From positions 62,001 to 126,000 of the forward strand of contig JADJWK010000003.1 in NCBI GenBank assembly GCA_016716405.1: a DNA stretch of 64,000 nt, given 5' to 3'. The first letter of the stretch is position 1, and every line of letters starts with the position of its first letter. Under the pieces are notes generated by a model. The model had not been told where the DNA came from, ran no database searches, and saw only the letters and a program-made list of their open reading frames with translations. Of the stretch, positions 26,708-35,588 are shown one piece after another. The DNA is from Candidatus Melainabacteria bacterium (GTDB lineage: Bacteria; Cyanobacteriota; Vampirovibrionia; Obscuribacterales; Obscuribacteraceae). The position numbers and the translations under genes were made by a program.

Positions 26708-27493
26708 CTAGACGGTGGTGTCCCAACCGGTGGGATGTTTGGAAGCCTGGGTCAGGCGCTTGCCCACCACATCCCAGGCGATATTGTCCACGAAGGCTTC
26801 GAGATACTTGCCCCGGTCTATACCGTAGTCGATCATGTAAGCGTGCTCGTAGACGTCCAGAACGAGAAGGGGCACGATATTGGCCGGAGAGGCGAAATTG
26901 TGCAGATCCAGCGCGAAGGCGTCGATGAATCCGCCCCGGGTGTTGAAGCCGATAATCACCCAGCCCCGGGCGCACTTGCCGGCTGCCTTGAGGAAGTCCA
27001 TGAATTTGCCGGTGGAGCCCCAGCGCTCTTCGATGCCGGCTTTGATGTCGCCCTGCGGCTCGCCGCCCTTGCCGCCGAGATTGCCGAAATAGAACTCGTG
27101 ATAGACAACGCCGTTGACTGCAAAGCTCTGCTCGATGAGGATCTCGCGGATTTCCGAATAGGTGGCGTTTGCGGAGCTGATGTCGACAGTGGTGAGCTTT
27201 TTGCTCAATTCGTTGGACTTGGCGATATAGCCGGCGTAGAGCTTCAGGTGCTGCTGGATCTGCGAAGCGGAAAAGCCGTCCAGCTTGCCGCAGAGGCTCT
27301 CGAAGTCCTTGGCTTTGTAGGGATCGCTTGCCGCTTTCCCGGCTGCTTCGGCGGCTATCACCGGAGTCGCCGCCGATGCGGTAACCACCGAACCTGCAGC
27401 CATGGCTCCCATCAACAGAACTTCACGGCGCGTGACAACGCCTTCTTTAGTAACTTCGTAGTTGCCGATTAATTCTCTGTCTTTCGATGCCAT
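26708..27493 (-). CDS. Fe/Mn-family superoxide dismutase with Tat-type signal
   Basis: The C-terminal domain has DVYEHAYMIDYG (ligands Asp213 and His217) and the middle has YHEFYF (ligand His132). Residues 22-50 hold a twin-arginine signal (TRREVLLMG, then AMAAGSVVTASAATP), so the enzyme is probably exported folded to remove superoxide outside the cytoplasm. Two oddities: the usual HHxK pair at the first ligand is QH (Gln81-His82), so the first ligand is uncertain; and the outer-sphere position that is Gln in MnSOD is His198, exactly 15 residues before Asp213, as in archaeal enzymes such as Sulfolobus. AAGGAA precedes the ATG. It is convergent with the DUF4384 pair. Confidence 0.8.
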   Translation of the reverse strand: MASKDRELIGNYEVTKEGVVTRREVLLMGAMAAGSVVTASAATPVIAAEAAGKAASDPYKAKDFESLCGKLDGFSASQIQQHLKLYAGYIAKSNELSKKLTTVDISSANATYSEIREILIEQSFAVNGVVYHEFYFGNLGGKGGEPQGDIKAGIEERWGSTGKFMDFLKAAGKCARGWVIIGFNTRGGFIDAFALDLHNFASPANIVPLLVLDVYEHAYMIDYGIDRGKYLEAFVDNIAWDVVGKRLTQASKHPTGWDTTV

Positions 27494-27602
27494 GTCTCTT
27501 TCCTTTTTGAGATATCCTATCCTTCTATAAGCAAGCAGCTTAACACATCCTCATCGGAAGATGCTGGCGGCTCGTTGTCAATGGAGAGAATCGAATTACA
27601 AA

Positions 27603-29102
27603 ATGGAAACTACGAAGACAGCCTCTCAGGAAAGCACCAGGGACGATACCAAACCAGTGAACAACCATCATCTTGTCAGACCGAGCGCCAGTTACAGCCT
27701 CACCCTGAGGCTGAAAATCCTCAACGAGCCCGGCAGCCTTGCCGAAGTCACCCTGGCCATCGGCGAGGAGGGAGGCGATATCGGGGCTATCGATATCCAC
27801 GGCATCGAAGGCCGTTATATCATCCGTGACATCACCGTCAATATGCGCGATTCCAGCCATGGCGAGAAGCTCGTGGAGAGGCTCAAGCATCTGAAGAGCA
27901 CCGAGCTGGTGCATGTCTCAGACCGTACCTTCCTGATGCACCTGGGCGGCAAGATCCGGGTGGAGAATAAAGTACCCCTGCGCACCCGCGACGACCTCTC
28001 CATGGCTTACACTCCCGGTGTCGCCCGGGTCTGCATGGCGATCAACAAAGAGCGAGACAAAGCTTATACTTTGACGATCAAAGGCAATTCGGTGGCAGTG
28101 GTCACCGACGGATCGGCGGTGCTCGGTCTCGGCAATATCGGACCGGAAGCGGCGCTGCCGGTGATGGAAGGCAAGGCCATGCTCTTCAAAGAGTTCGGCA
28201 AGATCGACGCCTTCCCTATCTGTCTGGCTACCCAGGACACAGAAGAGATCATTCAGGCCGTCAAGCACATAGCCCCGGTCTTCGGCGGCATCAACCTCGA
28301 GGATATCTCGGCGCCGCGCTGCTTCGAGGTGGAGGCAAGGCTCAAGAAAGAGATCGATATCCCGGTCTTCCACGACGACCAGCACGGCACCGCCGTGGTG
28401 GTGCTGGCGGCGCTCATAAACGCGCTCAAGATTGTCGGCAAGAAAATGGAGGACCTCAAAGTCATCGTCACCGGAATTGGTGCTGCCGGTGTGTCCTGCT
28501 CCAAGATCCTGCTTTCCGCAGGCGTTTCCAACATCATCGGTTTCGACCGCAAGGGAGCCGTCTACAAGGGACGCAAGGACCATATGAATTTCATGAAAGA
28601 GTGGTTCGCCGAGCACACCAATCCGGACAACTATCAGGGCAGCCTCGAGGATTCGTTCGAGGGCGCCGATCTCTTTCTCGGTCTTTCCGGACCGGGCACC
28701 GTCGAGGCTCACTGGCTCAAGAAGATGGCCCGGGATCCGATCGTTTTCGCCATGGCCAACCCCACCCCGGAAGTGATGCCCGAAGACGCCCAGGAGTATG
28801 TGCGGATCATGGCCACCGGCCGCTCGGACTATCCCAACCAGATCAACAACGTTCTCTGCTTCCCGGGCATGTTCCGCGGGGCTCTGGATGTGCGGGCTAC
28901 CGACATTACCGAGGAGATGAAGCTGAGGGCGGCCCATGCCATCGCCTCGGTGATCGCCGAGAACGAGCTCAACGAGGACTATGTCATACCCGGGGTCTTC
29001 AATCCCGTGGTGGCCGAGTCTGTTGCCAGAGCCGTGGCCGAGGCGGCGGTGGCAGGCGGGGTGGCTCGCAAGACCACCCTGGACGAGACCTACAATTTTT
29101 AA
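27603..29102 (+). CDS. NAD-dependent malic enzyme with N-terminal ACT domain
   Basis: Malate to pyruvate and CO2 with NAD(P) reduction. The protein starts with an ACT domain (residues 20-90, YSLTLRLKILNEPGSLAEVT), which usually binds amino acids and controls activity. The malic core has YTPGVARVCM, VTDGSAVLGLGNIGPEAAL, FHDDQHGTAVVVLAAL and a dinucleotide site VTGIGAAGVSC. GRSDYPNQINNVL is typical. I start at ATG 27603; a start at 27561 would add 14 residues without similarity. Full length at 499 residues. It is divergent from the SOD gene and stands alone. Confidence 0.9.
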   Translation: METTKTASQESTRDDTKPVNNHHLVRPSASYSLTLRLKILNEPGSLAEVTLAIGEEGGDIGAIDIHGIEGRYIIRDITVNMRDSSHGEKLVERLKHLKSTELVHVSDRTFLMHLGGKIRVENKVPLRTRDDLSMAYTPGVARVCMAINKERDKAYTLTIKGNSVAVVTDGSAVLGLGNIGPEAALPVMEGKAMLFKEFGKIDAFPICLATQDTEEIIQAVKHIAPVFGGINLEDISAPRCFEVEARLKKEIDIPVFHDDQHGTAVVVLAALINALKIVGKKMEDLKVIVTGIGAAGVSCSKILLSAGVSNIIGFDRKGAVYKGRKDHMNFMKEWFAEHTNPDNYQGSLEDSFEGADLFLGLSGPGTVEAHWLKKMARDPIVFAMANPTPEVMPEDAQEYVRIMATGRSDYPNQINNVLCFPGMFRGALDVRATDITEEMKLRAAHAIASVIAENELNEDYVIPGVFNPVVAESVARAVAEAAVAGGVARKTTLDETYNF

Positions 29103-29163
29103 TTGATCTCTTGACTGAATCTACTACACTAATCTAAGCTGGCCTTAATGGAGGATCTAGCCA

Positions 29164-29436
29164 ATGGCCGAACTCGACAAGATGCGCCGGCGACGCGAGC
29201 AGGAAGCCCTTGAGAGAGCGGAGCGCGAGCGCCAGGAGCGAAGAAAGAAAGATGAGCTCGAGCGCCGCAGAGCGCGGGAGGACTACAATCGCTACCGCAT
29301 GCAGCAGATGGCGGTGAAAGCCCAGCGTGAGAAGAAGCTCCAGGACAGCATCGAAGCCGAGGATCGCACCAAGAAGCTGGTAGACGAGCTCGACCGCAAG
29401 AAACTCGAGCGCCAAGATCAGGGCTTTCAACAATAG
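29164..29436 (+). CDS. small highly charged coiled-coil protein
   Basis: Ninety residues, mostly Glu, Arg, Lys and Gln in heptad-like order (RERQERRKKDELERRRARED), form one long helix without Cys or hydrophobic segment. GGAGGA seven bases before ATG gives a firm start. No family can be told apart from other charged helices. It is convergent with the gene ending at 29454. Confidence 0.6.
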   Translation: MAELDKMRRRREQEALERAERERQERRKKDELERRRAREDYNRYRMQQMAVKAQREKKLQDSIEAEDRTKKLVDELDRKKLERQDQGFQQ

Positions 29437-29453
29437 CAGGGCTTCCGCTACTC

Positions 29454-30077
29454 TCAGAGAGAGTCTTTCCAGCGCACTGTCTTTAGCGCCTGGTCGAAGC
29501 GCGCCACGGCTTTGTCGAAATTGTCTCTGTCCGAAGTGGTGCCGATGCCGCATTCGTAGGAGTCTTTCCAGTCCCCGGAGAGGCTGACGTGGATAGATTT
29601 TTCGCGGGCTCCGTCATTTTTGATGTGCTGCCCGACCATTGAAATCAGTTTCTTCCCGCCCAGCTCGAGGACTTCGATAGATTCGATGGTAAAAAACCTG
29701 GGGTTGCCTGCTCCTCCGAAGATTGTGATTTTTCTCCATTTCTCTTTGCTCACCGGTCCGGTTGTATTTTCTACCAGATCTCTGACAAAGCTTGCAGTGC
29801 TTTCATGATGGTTGACCGGCAGGCGATAGACCCGGAGGGTGCAGAGTGGACTCTCCAGCCTGTAATTCTGCCAGGCGGGTCGTCCTGCGATCACATGCAC
29901 TCCCCGCTCTTTCCAATCGCTTCCGAGCTCCATCATCAGAATCGGACCGTAGCTGACTATAGTGGTCTTGCCCCGCTTGCGGGCAAGCTCGTTGAGAAAC
30001 CCGTACTTCTCTTCCACAGTCTGGTCGCCCTTGGCGATCATCATATAGTCTGGAATTCTGGGAGCATCTGCGTCCAT
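29454..30077 (-). CDS. unrecognised cytoplasmic protein
   Basis: The 207-residue protein has no signal peptide or spans. The middle is beta-rich (IESIEVLELGGKKLISMV). I place the start at ATG 30077, preceded by GGAGAG; an in-frame TTG at 30104 is the alternative and would overlap the upstream stop. It follows the small gene ending at 30101 on the same strand and is likely co-transcribed. No function is proposed. Confidence 0.55.
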   Translation of the reverse strand: MDADAPRIPDYMMIAKGDQTVEEKYGFLNELARKRGKTTIVSYGPILMMELGSDWKERGVHVIAGRPAWQNYRLESPLCTLRVYRLPVNHHESTASFVRDLVENTTGPVSKEKWRKITIFGGAGNPRFFTIESIEVLELGGKKLISMVGQHIKNDGAREKSIHVSLSGDWKDSYECGIGTTSDRDNFDKAVARFDQALKTVRWKDSL

Positions 30078-30100
30078 TTGCTCTCTCCGCTGGGGTCGGT

Positions 30101-30400
30101 TCAAGAAATCGTTCTGGTCAGAATATCACTGACAAGGCTTTCTTGCTCTTCCCTGGTAAGTGTCGCTTTTAGTCTTTCGAAAACCGGTGTCATCGGCTTC
30201 CCTGTCTTTATATCTGATACCGCTTGCGCCACCATGTAGTCATAGAACTCCTGGTGCGTGATGACTTTCTCTTGCTCCAGGTCGCGGAGAAAGAGGAGCT
30301 TGTCGTCTCCCGGGCTCATCCGGTTCGGATGCGTCGCTCTGCCTATCTTGAGCCACAGCGCTGCCTTTTGACGGTAACAGCCCGAGTTTCCTCCCCTCAT
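30101..30400 (-). CDS. small unrecognised protein
   Basis: At most 99 residues. The conserved-looking part begins at MSPGDDKLLFLRDLEQEK (ATG 30319), and this may be the true start because the preceding stretch (RGGNSGCYRQKAALW) looks like untranslated leader. The remainder is helical (EFYDYMVAQAVSDI, RLKATLTREEQE). It lies just upstream of the gene at 29454-30077, sharing its strand. Confidence 0.45.
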   Translation of the reverse strand: MRGGNSGCYRQKAALWLKIGRATHPNRMSPGDDKLLFLRDLEQEKVITHQEFYDYMVAQAVSDIKTGKPMTPVFERLKATLTREEQESLVSDILTRTIS

Positions 30401-30689
30401 CTTCTCTCTTCGATCAAAGCATGTAAATGAAAATGCCCAAGCTGCCGTAAGAGACCCCAGTACTTTCCAAAAATGCGTTTGAGCGATAAAATGTGGAGAA
30501 AAATACGTCAGAAACGCTTAGAAATCACACTTTCAGGTCGTTGATGCTATAAAAACTCGTGGGCACTCCCATAGATAAAATAGGCCCACCCGCAGGCGAA
30601 CTGCCGGTCCGAACTCTCGAACCTGGCCCGCCCGACCTTCGCAGCATACCTGCACTGAACGGATAGGTATGCCCGTGATTACAGTCGAG
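30401..30689. other. intergenic stretch with one inverted repeat
   Basis: This gap separates the upstream side of the small minus-strand gene from the end of the RmlD-like gene. GCATACCT at 30644-30651 and AGGTATGC at 30665-30672 form a perfect 8-bp inverted repeat with a 13-base loop, 18 bases past the stop codon at 30690, so it may help end transcription of the long minus-strand run, though no T-run follows. A GCAG-GCGAA-CTGC hairpin is nearby. No open frame with a ribosome site or tRNA-like fold is visible. Confidence 0.5.
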
Positions 30690-31586
30690 TCAGAGCTCGT
30701 CTTTGAGCATCTGCTCGAGACCGATCTCGTAGGGGAGAAGCACTGTCTTCACGGCATCCTGAGCTTTGCTCACCACCAGGGAGGCGTCGGCGGGATGCAG
30801 GGCTTTCCAGCCGAGATCGGCGGTGCTCACCGGATTGATCAGGCGTTGATCGCACCCGAAAATCCGGGCGGTGGCAAGGGCGAACTTATACATGCTGCAA
30901 GTAGAGGCGCCGGCTACATGGAAGACTCCGCCGGTGCTCGAATCCCTTGCAATTTCGACAATCTCGAAAATGGCTCCGGCCAGGCAGCGATCGTAAGTGG
31001 GCGAGACGGTTAGATCCCGGGGCACATCGATGAGACGTTCATGCTTGAGCTTTTGCATGAGTCGCGAGACGAAACTGCCCCCGATGTCTTCCCAGCCATA
31101 GACACACTGGGTTCGAATGATCAGCCAGGAAGACGCGCTGGTGGCAACGAGATGCTCGGCGATAAGCTTGTGGGCGCCGTAGATGCAGAGCGGATTGGTG
31201 GGGGCGCTCTCGTGATAAGGTCCCTGACGGCCGTCGAAGATATAACCGGAGGACAGATAAATCATCCGGGCTCCGACATGGTTGGCGGCGTCGATGACAT
31301 TGCGCGCTCCCTCGACATTGGTCTGGTAGCTCTTGTGATGCCAGCGCTCGCACTTCTCTATGTCGGTGAGACCGGCGCAGAGGTAGACCACCTCTGGACT
31401 GGTGGCGACGAATAATCTAGCCACAGCGTCTCTGTCGCGGATATCGAGCTCATCGAGATCGCTGCGCTCATGAGTCAGCCTGGTGCCCCTTACCGACTCG
31501 CCCCGGTCCATGGCAACCCTGAAAAGGGCGCGGCCGACATGACCGGAGGCTCCAACTATTAAATGCTTGGCGGACTTTTTTCCCAT
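30690..31586 (-). CDS. RmlD-like NAD(P)-dependent sugar-nucleotide reductase
   Basis: An extended SDR with the nucleotide-binding GASGHVGRALF, the active-site YGAHK and the RmlD-like order (AGLTDIEKCE, NVEGARNVIDAANHVGARMI, SSGYIFDG, YHESAPTNPLCIYG). RmlD reduces dTDP-4-keto-rhamnose to dTDP-rhamnose, but related proteins have other roles, so the substrate is not certain. Its start lies inside the 3' end of the upstream membrane-protein gene (28-base overlap). A role in cell-surface sugar synthesis fits the glycan genes in the same run. Confidence 0.8.
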   Translation of the reverse strand: MGKKSAKHLIVGASGHVGRALFRVAMDRGESVRGTRLTHERSDLDELDIRDRDAVARLFVATSPEVVYLCAGLTDIEKCERWHHKSYQTNVEGARNVIDAANHVGARMIYLSSGYIFDGRQGPYHESAPTNPLCIYGAHKLIAEHLVATSASSWLIIRTQCVYGWEDIGGSFVSRLMQKLKHERLIDVPRDLTVSPTYDRCLAGAIFEIVEIARDSSTGGVFHVAGASTCSMYKFALATARIFGCDQRLINPVSTADLGWKALHPADASLVVSKAQDAVKTVLLPYEIGLEQMLKDEL

Positions 31587-33157
31587 TTGCTCTTGTTGCT
31601 TTCGGACAATACTCTATCAGTTTTTTTCACGAAAAGGCTCGACGCCTGATCCGATTTCACCAGGGTCCAGTGCGGATCGGCTTTGAGTGCCATGGTCAGG
31701 GCGCTTGTATTGGGGAAGAGGACCCATAGCGCTCCTGATCTCTCGAGATAATCCCTCCAGCCTGCTCCGGCTGCCATCATCACCGAGTACTCGACATAGA
31801 ATTGCCGATCGTAGAAATCGGCGCGATCGTCTATGAATACCCGGTGACCGAGCTTGTAACAGAGGTAACCGCCCCAGTTGTCGTAATTGAGCCCGGGCTT
31901 GTCGACAAGACCATGGTCTCTGACATAATCGAGGGTCTCGACAGGCAGCGATTTCGGATCGAATCCAGAGGATATGATGGTCCTGCCGAAGACACTGCCG
32001 CCTGAAAGAGCCACGACTATCAGGGTGATGGTGGCGGCCAGGGGAGCCAGGTGCATTTTGCAGAGAGCCTCCTGCTCCTCGAACTGCTTGAGAGCGCGCT
32101 TGATACCGGTAGCGCCGGCGGTGAGCGGCTCTTCTTTAGTCAGGATTGTTCTCGACCAGAGCAGCGCGATCATGGGCGTTATCAAGATCGCAAACAGCGG
32201 CATGTTTCGAACGCTGGTCAGGCTGGCGTGGGCGAAAAGCATGGCGAGGAGCAGGGCAGGCTTGCCGAGACGTTCGCGAGAAATTGCCAGCCCGGCCACA
32301 AGAGCGATGAAGAGGAGCTCCAGGCAGGTTGCGTGCAACCCGCCGTGGAAGACCGGGGACATATACTCGTCGGTGGCTTTGAGAATATCCTGGCCGCGCA
32401 GGTATTCGAGGATATAGCCATGCAGCTCGAGCCCGTATGGGTTGAGCAGGCTTGTGAGGGAGCAGACCAGGATAGCCAGGCCGAATGCCAGGGCTTTGTC
32501 GAAAGCTGCTCGACGCTCGCTTTCCCGGGCCAGGAGTCTGGACTGGCAGGCGGCTACGAGAATATAGACGCCGGTGACCACCAGGCCCAGGGGAAATGCC
32601 GGGTGGCAATTGGCCCAGATGAGAGTGGTCGGACAGAGGATGAGGATCATGGTCTTCATCCTCATAGTCCCTTTGTAGAAGCGATCGAGGACCAGGGTGA
32701 AGACGATGAGACCGGCGTAAGTGACCAGGTGAGGTCGGGCCAGCCAGTGCATGGCTGCCACCAGGGAGGCAGTCACCGTAAGGAATGCCGAGGCGGCGAT
32801 GCCGCAACCGTTTTTCCGGCAGCGGTCATAGACGAACAGGAAAATGAAACCGATGAGACAGGTGAGAACCACCGCCAGAAGATTGAGCCCCCCGGCTCTC
32901 GTGATGCCGGCTGCGGCCAGGTCGAAAAGCCATTCGTATGCTACCCAGCCCTTATCGGCGAATGTGTAGGAGATCAAATCTTTGTGCGGCACCGCGGCGT
33001 GATCGAGGATATAGTCGCCGGTGACGAGATGCCAGCCCGTGGAGCCGTCGGCGAAGAGCTGGTTGGGAAGCACCACCAGCAGCAGGTCGAGTATGAAGAA
33101 GAATATGAAATCGCCGACATCGGGCAGCGGCGACAGTTTGCTATCGTGGGCTGACAT
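31559..33157 (-). CDS. polytopic membrane protein, GT-C glycosyltransferase-like
   Basis: About 9-11 membrane segments span residues 15-400, followed by a soluble tail of about 130 residues (DYVRDHGLVDKPGLNYDNWG, HRVFIDDRADFYDRQFYVEY). The N-terminal loop after the first span (DGSTGWHLVTGDYI, later VPHKDLISYTF and VAYEWLFDL) has the acidic and aromatic pattern seen in lipid-sugar-using GT-C glycosyltransferases and their relatives. No exact family can be given. The start codon overlaps the previous stop (ATGA), so it is translationally coupled to the TPR gene. Confidence 0.65.
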   Translation of the reverse strand: MSAHDSKLSPLPDVGDFIFFFILDLLLVVLPNQLFADGSTGWHLVTGDYILDHAAVPHKDLISYTFADKGWVAYEWLFDLAAAGITRAGGLNLLAVVLTCLIGFIFLFVYDRCRKNGCGIAASAFLTVTASLVAAMHWLARPHLVTYAGLIVFTLVLDRFYKGTMRMKTMILILCPTTLIWANCHPAFPLGLVVTGVYILVAACQSRLLARESERRAAFDKALAFGLAILVCSLTSLLNPYGLELHGYILEYLRGQDILKATDEYMSPVFHGGLHATCLELLFIALVAGLAISRERLGKPALLLAMLFAHASLTSVRNMPLFAILITPMIALLWSRTILTKEEPLTAGATGIKRALKQFEEQEALCKMHLAPLAATITLIVVALSGGSVFGRTIISSGFDPKSLPVETLDYVRDHGLVDKPGLNYDNWGGYLCYKLGHRVFIDDRADFYDRQFYVEYSVMMAAGAGWRDYLERSGALWVLFPNTSALTMALKADPHWTLVKSDQASSLFVKKTDRVLSESNKSKWEKSPPSI

Positions 33158-35214
33158 CAGGGATTGCTCTGCCTGAGGGCGTTCTCCTCCAGCTTGATTT
33201 CCATGTCTATGGGCACTGATTCGATGGCCTGTGAGATCTCTTTGATTTCCGCGGCGTTCTCACCGAATACGGTATTGGCCATCTCGATGGCGCTCTCTTC
33301 GTAGATTTCCGCTTCGGTGAGATTGTTCTGCCTTCTCGAAAGCTTGGCCAGCTCGACCAGAGACTCGATGATGTCGGGATGGGCCTGGGTGCCCAGGAGC
33401 TTATAGCGCATCTCCAGCACACGTTTGTAGATCGCTTCCGTCTCCTGGAGATTGCCCTGCTTTTGAATCAGGTGACCGAGCTGCATGAGCATGTTCTGGG
33501 TCTCGCTGTGGTCTTCTCCGAAGAGGAGCTCGGTGATTCTCAGGGCGCGTTTTAGAGCCGCCTCGGATTTCTCGTAGTCCTGCCGTTCGGCGCATAGCAT
33601 GCAGATCTTGCGCAGGATACCGATGATCGCTTTGCCCGGCGGCTCTTTGAGCTTCTCCATAGAGGTGAGGGCCTGCTGGTACATATCCTCGGCTACATCG
33701 TATTCGCCTTCGAGCAGCAGGCGCTCGGCCAGGAGCTTCACCTTGCCCAGGACCCGGCGAAAACGATCGGACTCGACATCCGAAAGAGAGCGCTTGAAGG
33801 TGCGCATCACCAGTGGTGCGGCAACGTCCAGATGCCCTTCGTCGATAAGGGCATCGGAAAGCTCGTCGACGAGGACGATTACATCGCTGTGCTCGGGACC
33901 GAGCAGGTCCTCGACGTCGGCAAGAGCTTCCCGGTAGACGGCGATGGCCTCGGTCTTGTTCTCCCGTCGGCGCAGGACGCGGGCCAGGGACTTCATATAG
34001 TCCGCGTATTTGAGCTGATCACGAGGGTCATTGATACGGCACTGCTCGATGAGCCGGCGATAGAGCTCCTCCAGTCTCTGCCAGTTGGAGGTAGCCTCGA
34101 AGATCTGCACGAGTTTGATAAGGGTCTCGTTCAGCGCCTCTCCTTCCTGGTGGTCGGCAATCTCCTGGTAGAAGCGGGCGGCTTCCACCGGCTCGTCGAG
34201 AGCTTCGTTGATCTCGGCGAGTCGGTTCAGGAGGCTAAGGCACTGGAGGTGGTCGGGACCCAGAGATTTCTTGCTTATCTCGAGCGCCCTCAGATAAAGG
34301 GGGAGGGCTTCCTGATAGCGCTCTTGCTTCGAGTAGAGGTCCGCCAGGCTGATGCTCGATTCGGCTACTTCGGTGTGCTCGGCGCCCAGCAAGCTCGCTT
34401 TGATCTTGTTCGCGCGCTCGAGCATCTCTTCGGCTTCCACCGGTCTTCCCTGACCCATGGCTATCTTGGCCAGGCTGTCGAGAATCTCGGCAACGTCTTC
34501 ATGGTTCTCTCCCAGGGAATTCTCCAGGGAGAAGAGGGCTTGTTTGTAGAAGGTCTCGGCCAGCTCGAGCTTGCCGTTTTGCAAATGCTTGTCCGCCACT
34601 CCCATGAGGGCCCAGCCCACCAGCTCGTTGCCTTTGCCGCTCACGGCTATGTCCTGGAGGATCGAGATGGCCCCTTCGCTGGGATAGGCGACTGCCAGGC
34701 GAGCTGCCACCTCGTCGTCGCCCAGGCGTCTGATCGCAGAGATCAGGGCTCGCTGGCGCTCGTCCCGGTCGTCGAGCAGCTGGACGAATTTGTCCACCGC
34801 CGACATCTCCACGAGCTTGGCCTGGAGATCGTTCATGCTCTCTCTGATGGTCCTGGTGCCGTCCCTGGTATCATCGATAATCTGCGAGGCGATCGTGGTC
34901 AAAAGCGTATCCAGCTCCGCCAGGAATGGCTTGAGATTGTCGTCTATATCCGGCGAGCCAGCCTTTTCTCCTGAGCCCATTGCTCTCAGCTCCAGGCGTT
35001 TGAGAGTGGAGTCCACCGAGGACTTCACCTGGTCGATCTCGTCACGGCTGCTCCGCGCCAGGGTCTTGAGCTCGCTGAGGAGCTCCTCACGCAAGGCGGC
35101 GTTGAGCTTGCGCTCGGATTCGAGACGGGCTCTCACCAGCACCAGAAGGAGCACCACGCCCACCACCGCGCAAGCGGCAATGACGGCCAGAGCAGTGGTC
35201 TCCGCCGGGGTCAT
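33157..35214 (-). CDS. membrane-anchored TPR protein
   Basis: One N-terminal span (TTALAVIAACAVVGVVLLLV) is followed by a coiled stretch (residues 30-150) and then about ten tetratricopeptide repeats, such as LELAETFYKQALFSLENSLG, PVEAEEMLERANKIKASLLG, EAIAVYREALADVEDLLG and YEKSEAALKRALRITELLFG. These ~42-residue units with the LG.EH motif are of the kinesin-light-chain type. TPR arrays bind partner proteins. It overlaps the HPt gene upstream and the membrane protein downstream by four bases each (ATGA), so all belong to one operon behind the phosphorelay genes. Confidence 0.85.
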   Translation of the reverse strand: MTPAETTALAVIAACAVVGVVLLLVLVRARLESERKLNAALREELLSELKTLARSSRDEIDQVKSSVDSTLKRLELRAMGSGEKAGSPDIDDNLKPFLAELDTLLTTIASQIIDDTRDGTRTIRESMNDLQAKLVEMSAVDKFVQLLDDRDERQRALISAIRRLGDDEVAARLAVAYPSEGAISILQDIAVSGKGNELVGWALMGVADKHLQNGKLELAETFYKQALFSLENSLGENHEDVAEILDSLAKIAMGQGRPVEAEEMLERANKIKASLLGAEHTEVAESSISLADLYSKQERYQEALPLYLRALEISKKSLGPDHLQCLSLLNRLAEINEALDEPVEAARFYQEIADHQEGEALNETLIKLVQIFEATSNWQRLEELYRRLIEQCRINDPRDQLKYADYMKSLARVLRRRENKTEAIAVYREALADVEDLLGPEHSDVIVLVDELSDALIDEGHLDVAAPLVMRTFKRSLSDVESDRFRRVLGKVKLLAERLLLEGEYDVAEDMYQQALTSMEKLKEPPGKAIIGILRKICMLCAERQDYEKSEAALKRALRITELLFGEDHSETQNMLMQLGHLIQKQGNLQETEAIYKRVLEMRYKLLGTQAHPDIIESLVELAKLSRRQNNLTEAEIYEESAIEMANTVFGENAAEIKEISQAIESVPIDMEIKLEENALRQSNP

Positions 35215-35588
35215 CCGCTATTTCCCTCTATATAGGAATGCAGGAAGGTCTCCGTGCTGGCATAAGCCTGGCGAAGGGCGCTTATCCGTTCGGGTATGGA
35301 TTCCCAGTTGCCGGCGGCGGCCTCGACCTCGAGCTCCCGGCTGGCTTTCTCGCATAGAGAAGCCTTGATTACCCGGCTGCATCCCTTGAGCATATGGGCG
35401 GCACGCCTGACGCTCTCCTGATCTCTTGCTTGCACAGCCTGATCGATCTGGGTGAAAGCCGAGGCGGTGTCTTCCAGAAAAGCGGCAGCCAGCTCCCTGG
35501 CTGTTTCGTCATCGAATTCTTCGGCGAGCTCGTGTATCGCTACAATATCGGTGATCTCTTCCAGCGTCTTCTACTCCAGGTCGGTCAT
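35211..35588 (-). pseudogene. HPt phosphotransfer protein with an in-frame amber codon
   Basis: Starting at the ATG that overlaps the upstream stop (ATGA), the frame reads MTDLE, then TAG at 35571-35573, then continues as a complete HPt domain. The phospho-His is in AAHMLKGCSR and the helices fit the four-helix bundle. Without the amber codon it would be a 125-residue protein. After the TAG no ATG, GTG or TTG occurs in frame until GTG at 35435, which would cut off the first two helices. The codon is one base from CAG, AAG or GAG, so a mutation or sequencing error is likely. HPt domains relay phosphate between receivers. Confidence 0.65.

Noticed and set aside
30540..30680. Possible structured RNA (6S, SRP or tRNA-like) in the gap
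   Set aside because: No SRP GGAAG/AGCAGCC core, tRNA arms or 6S bubble could be found; only short hairpins remain.
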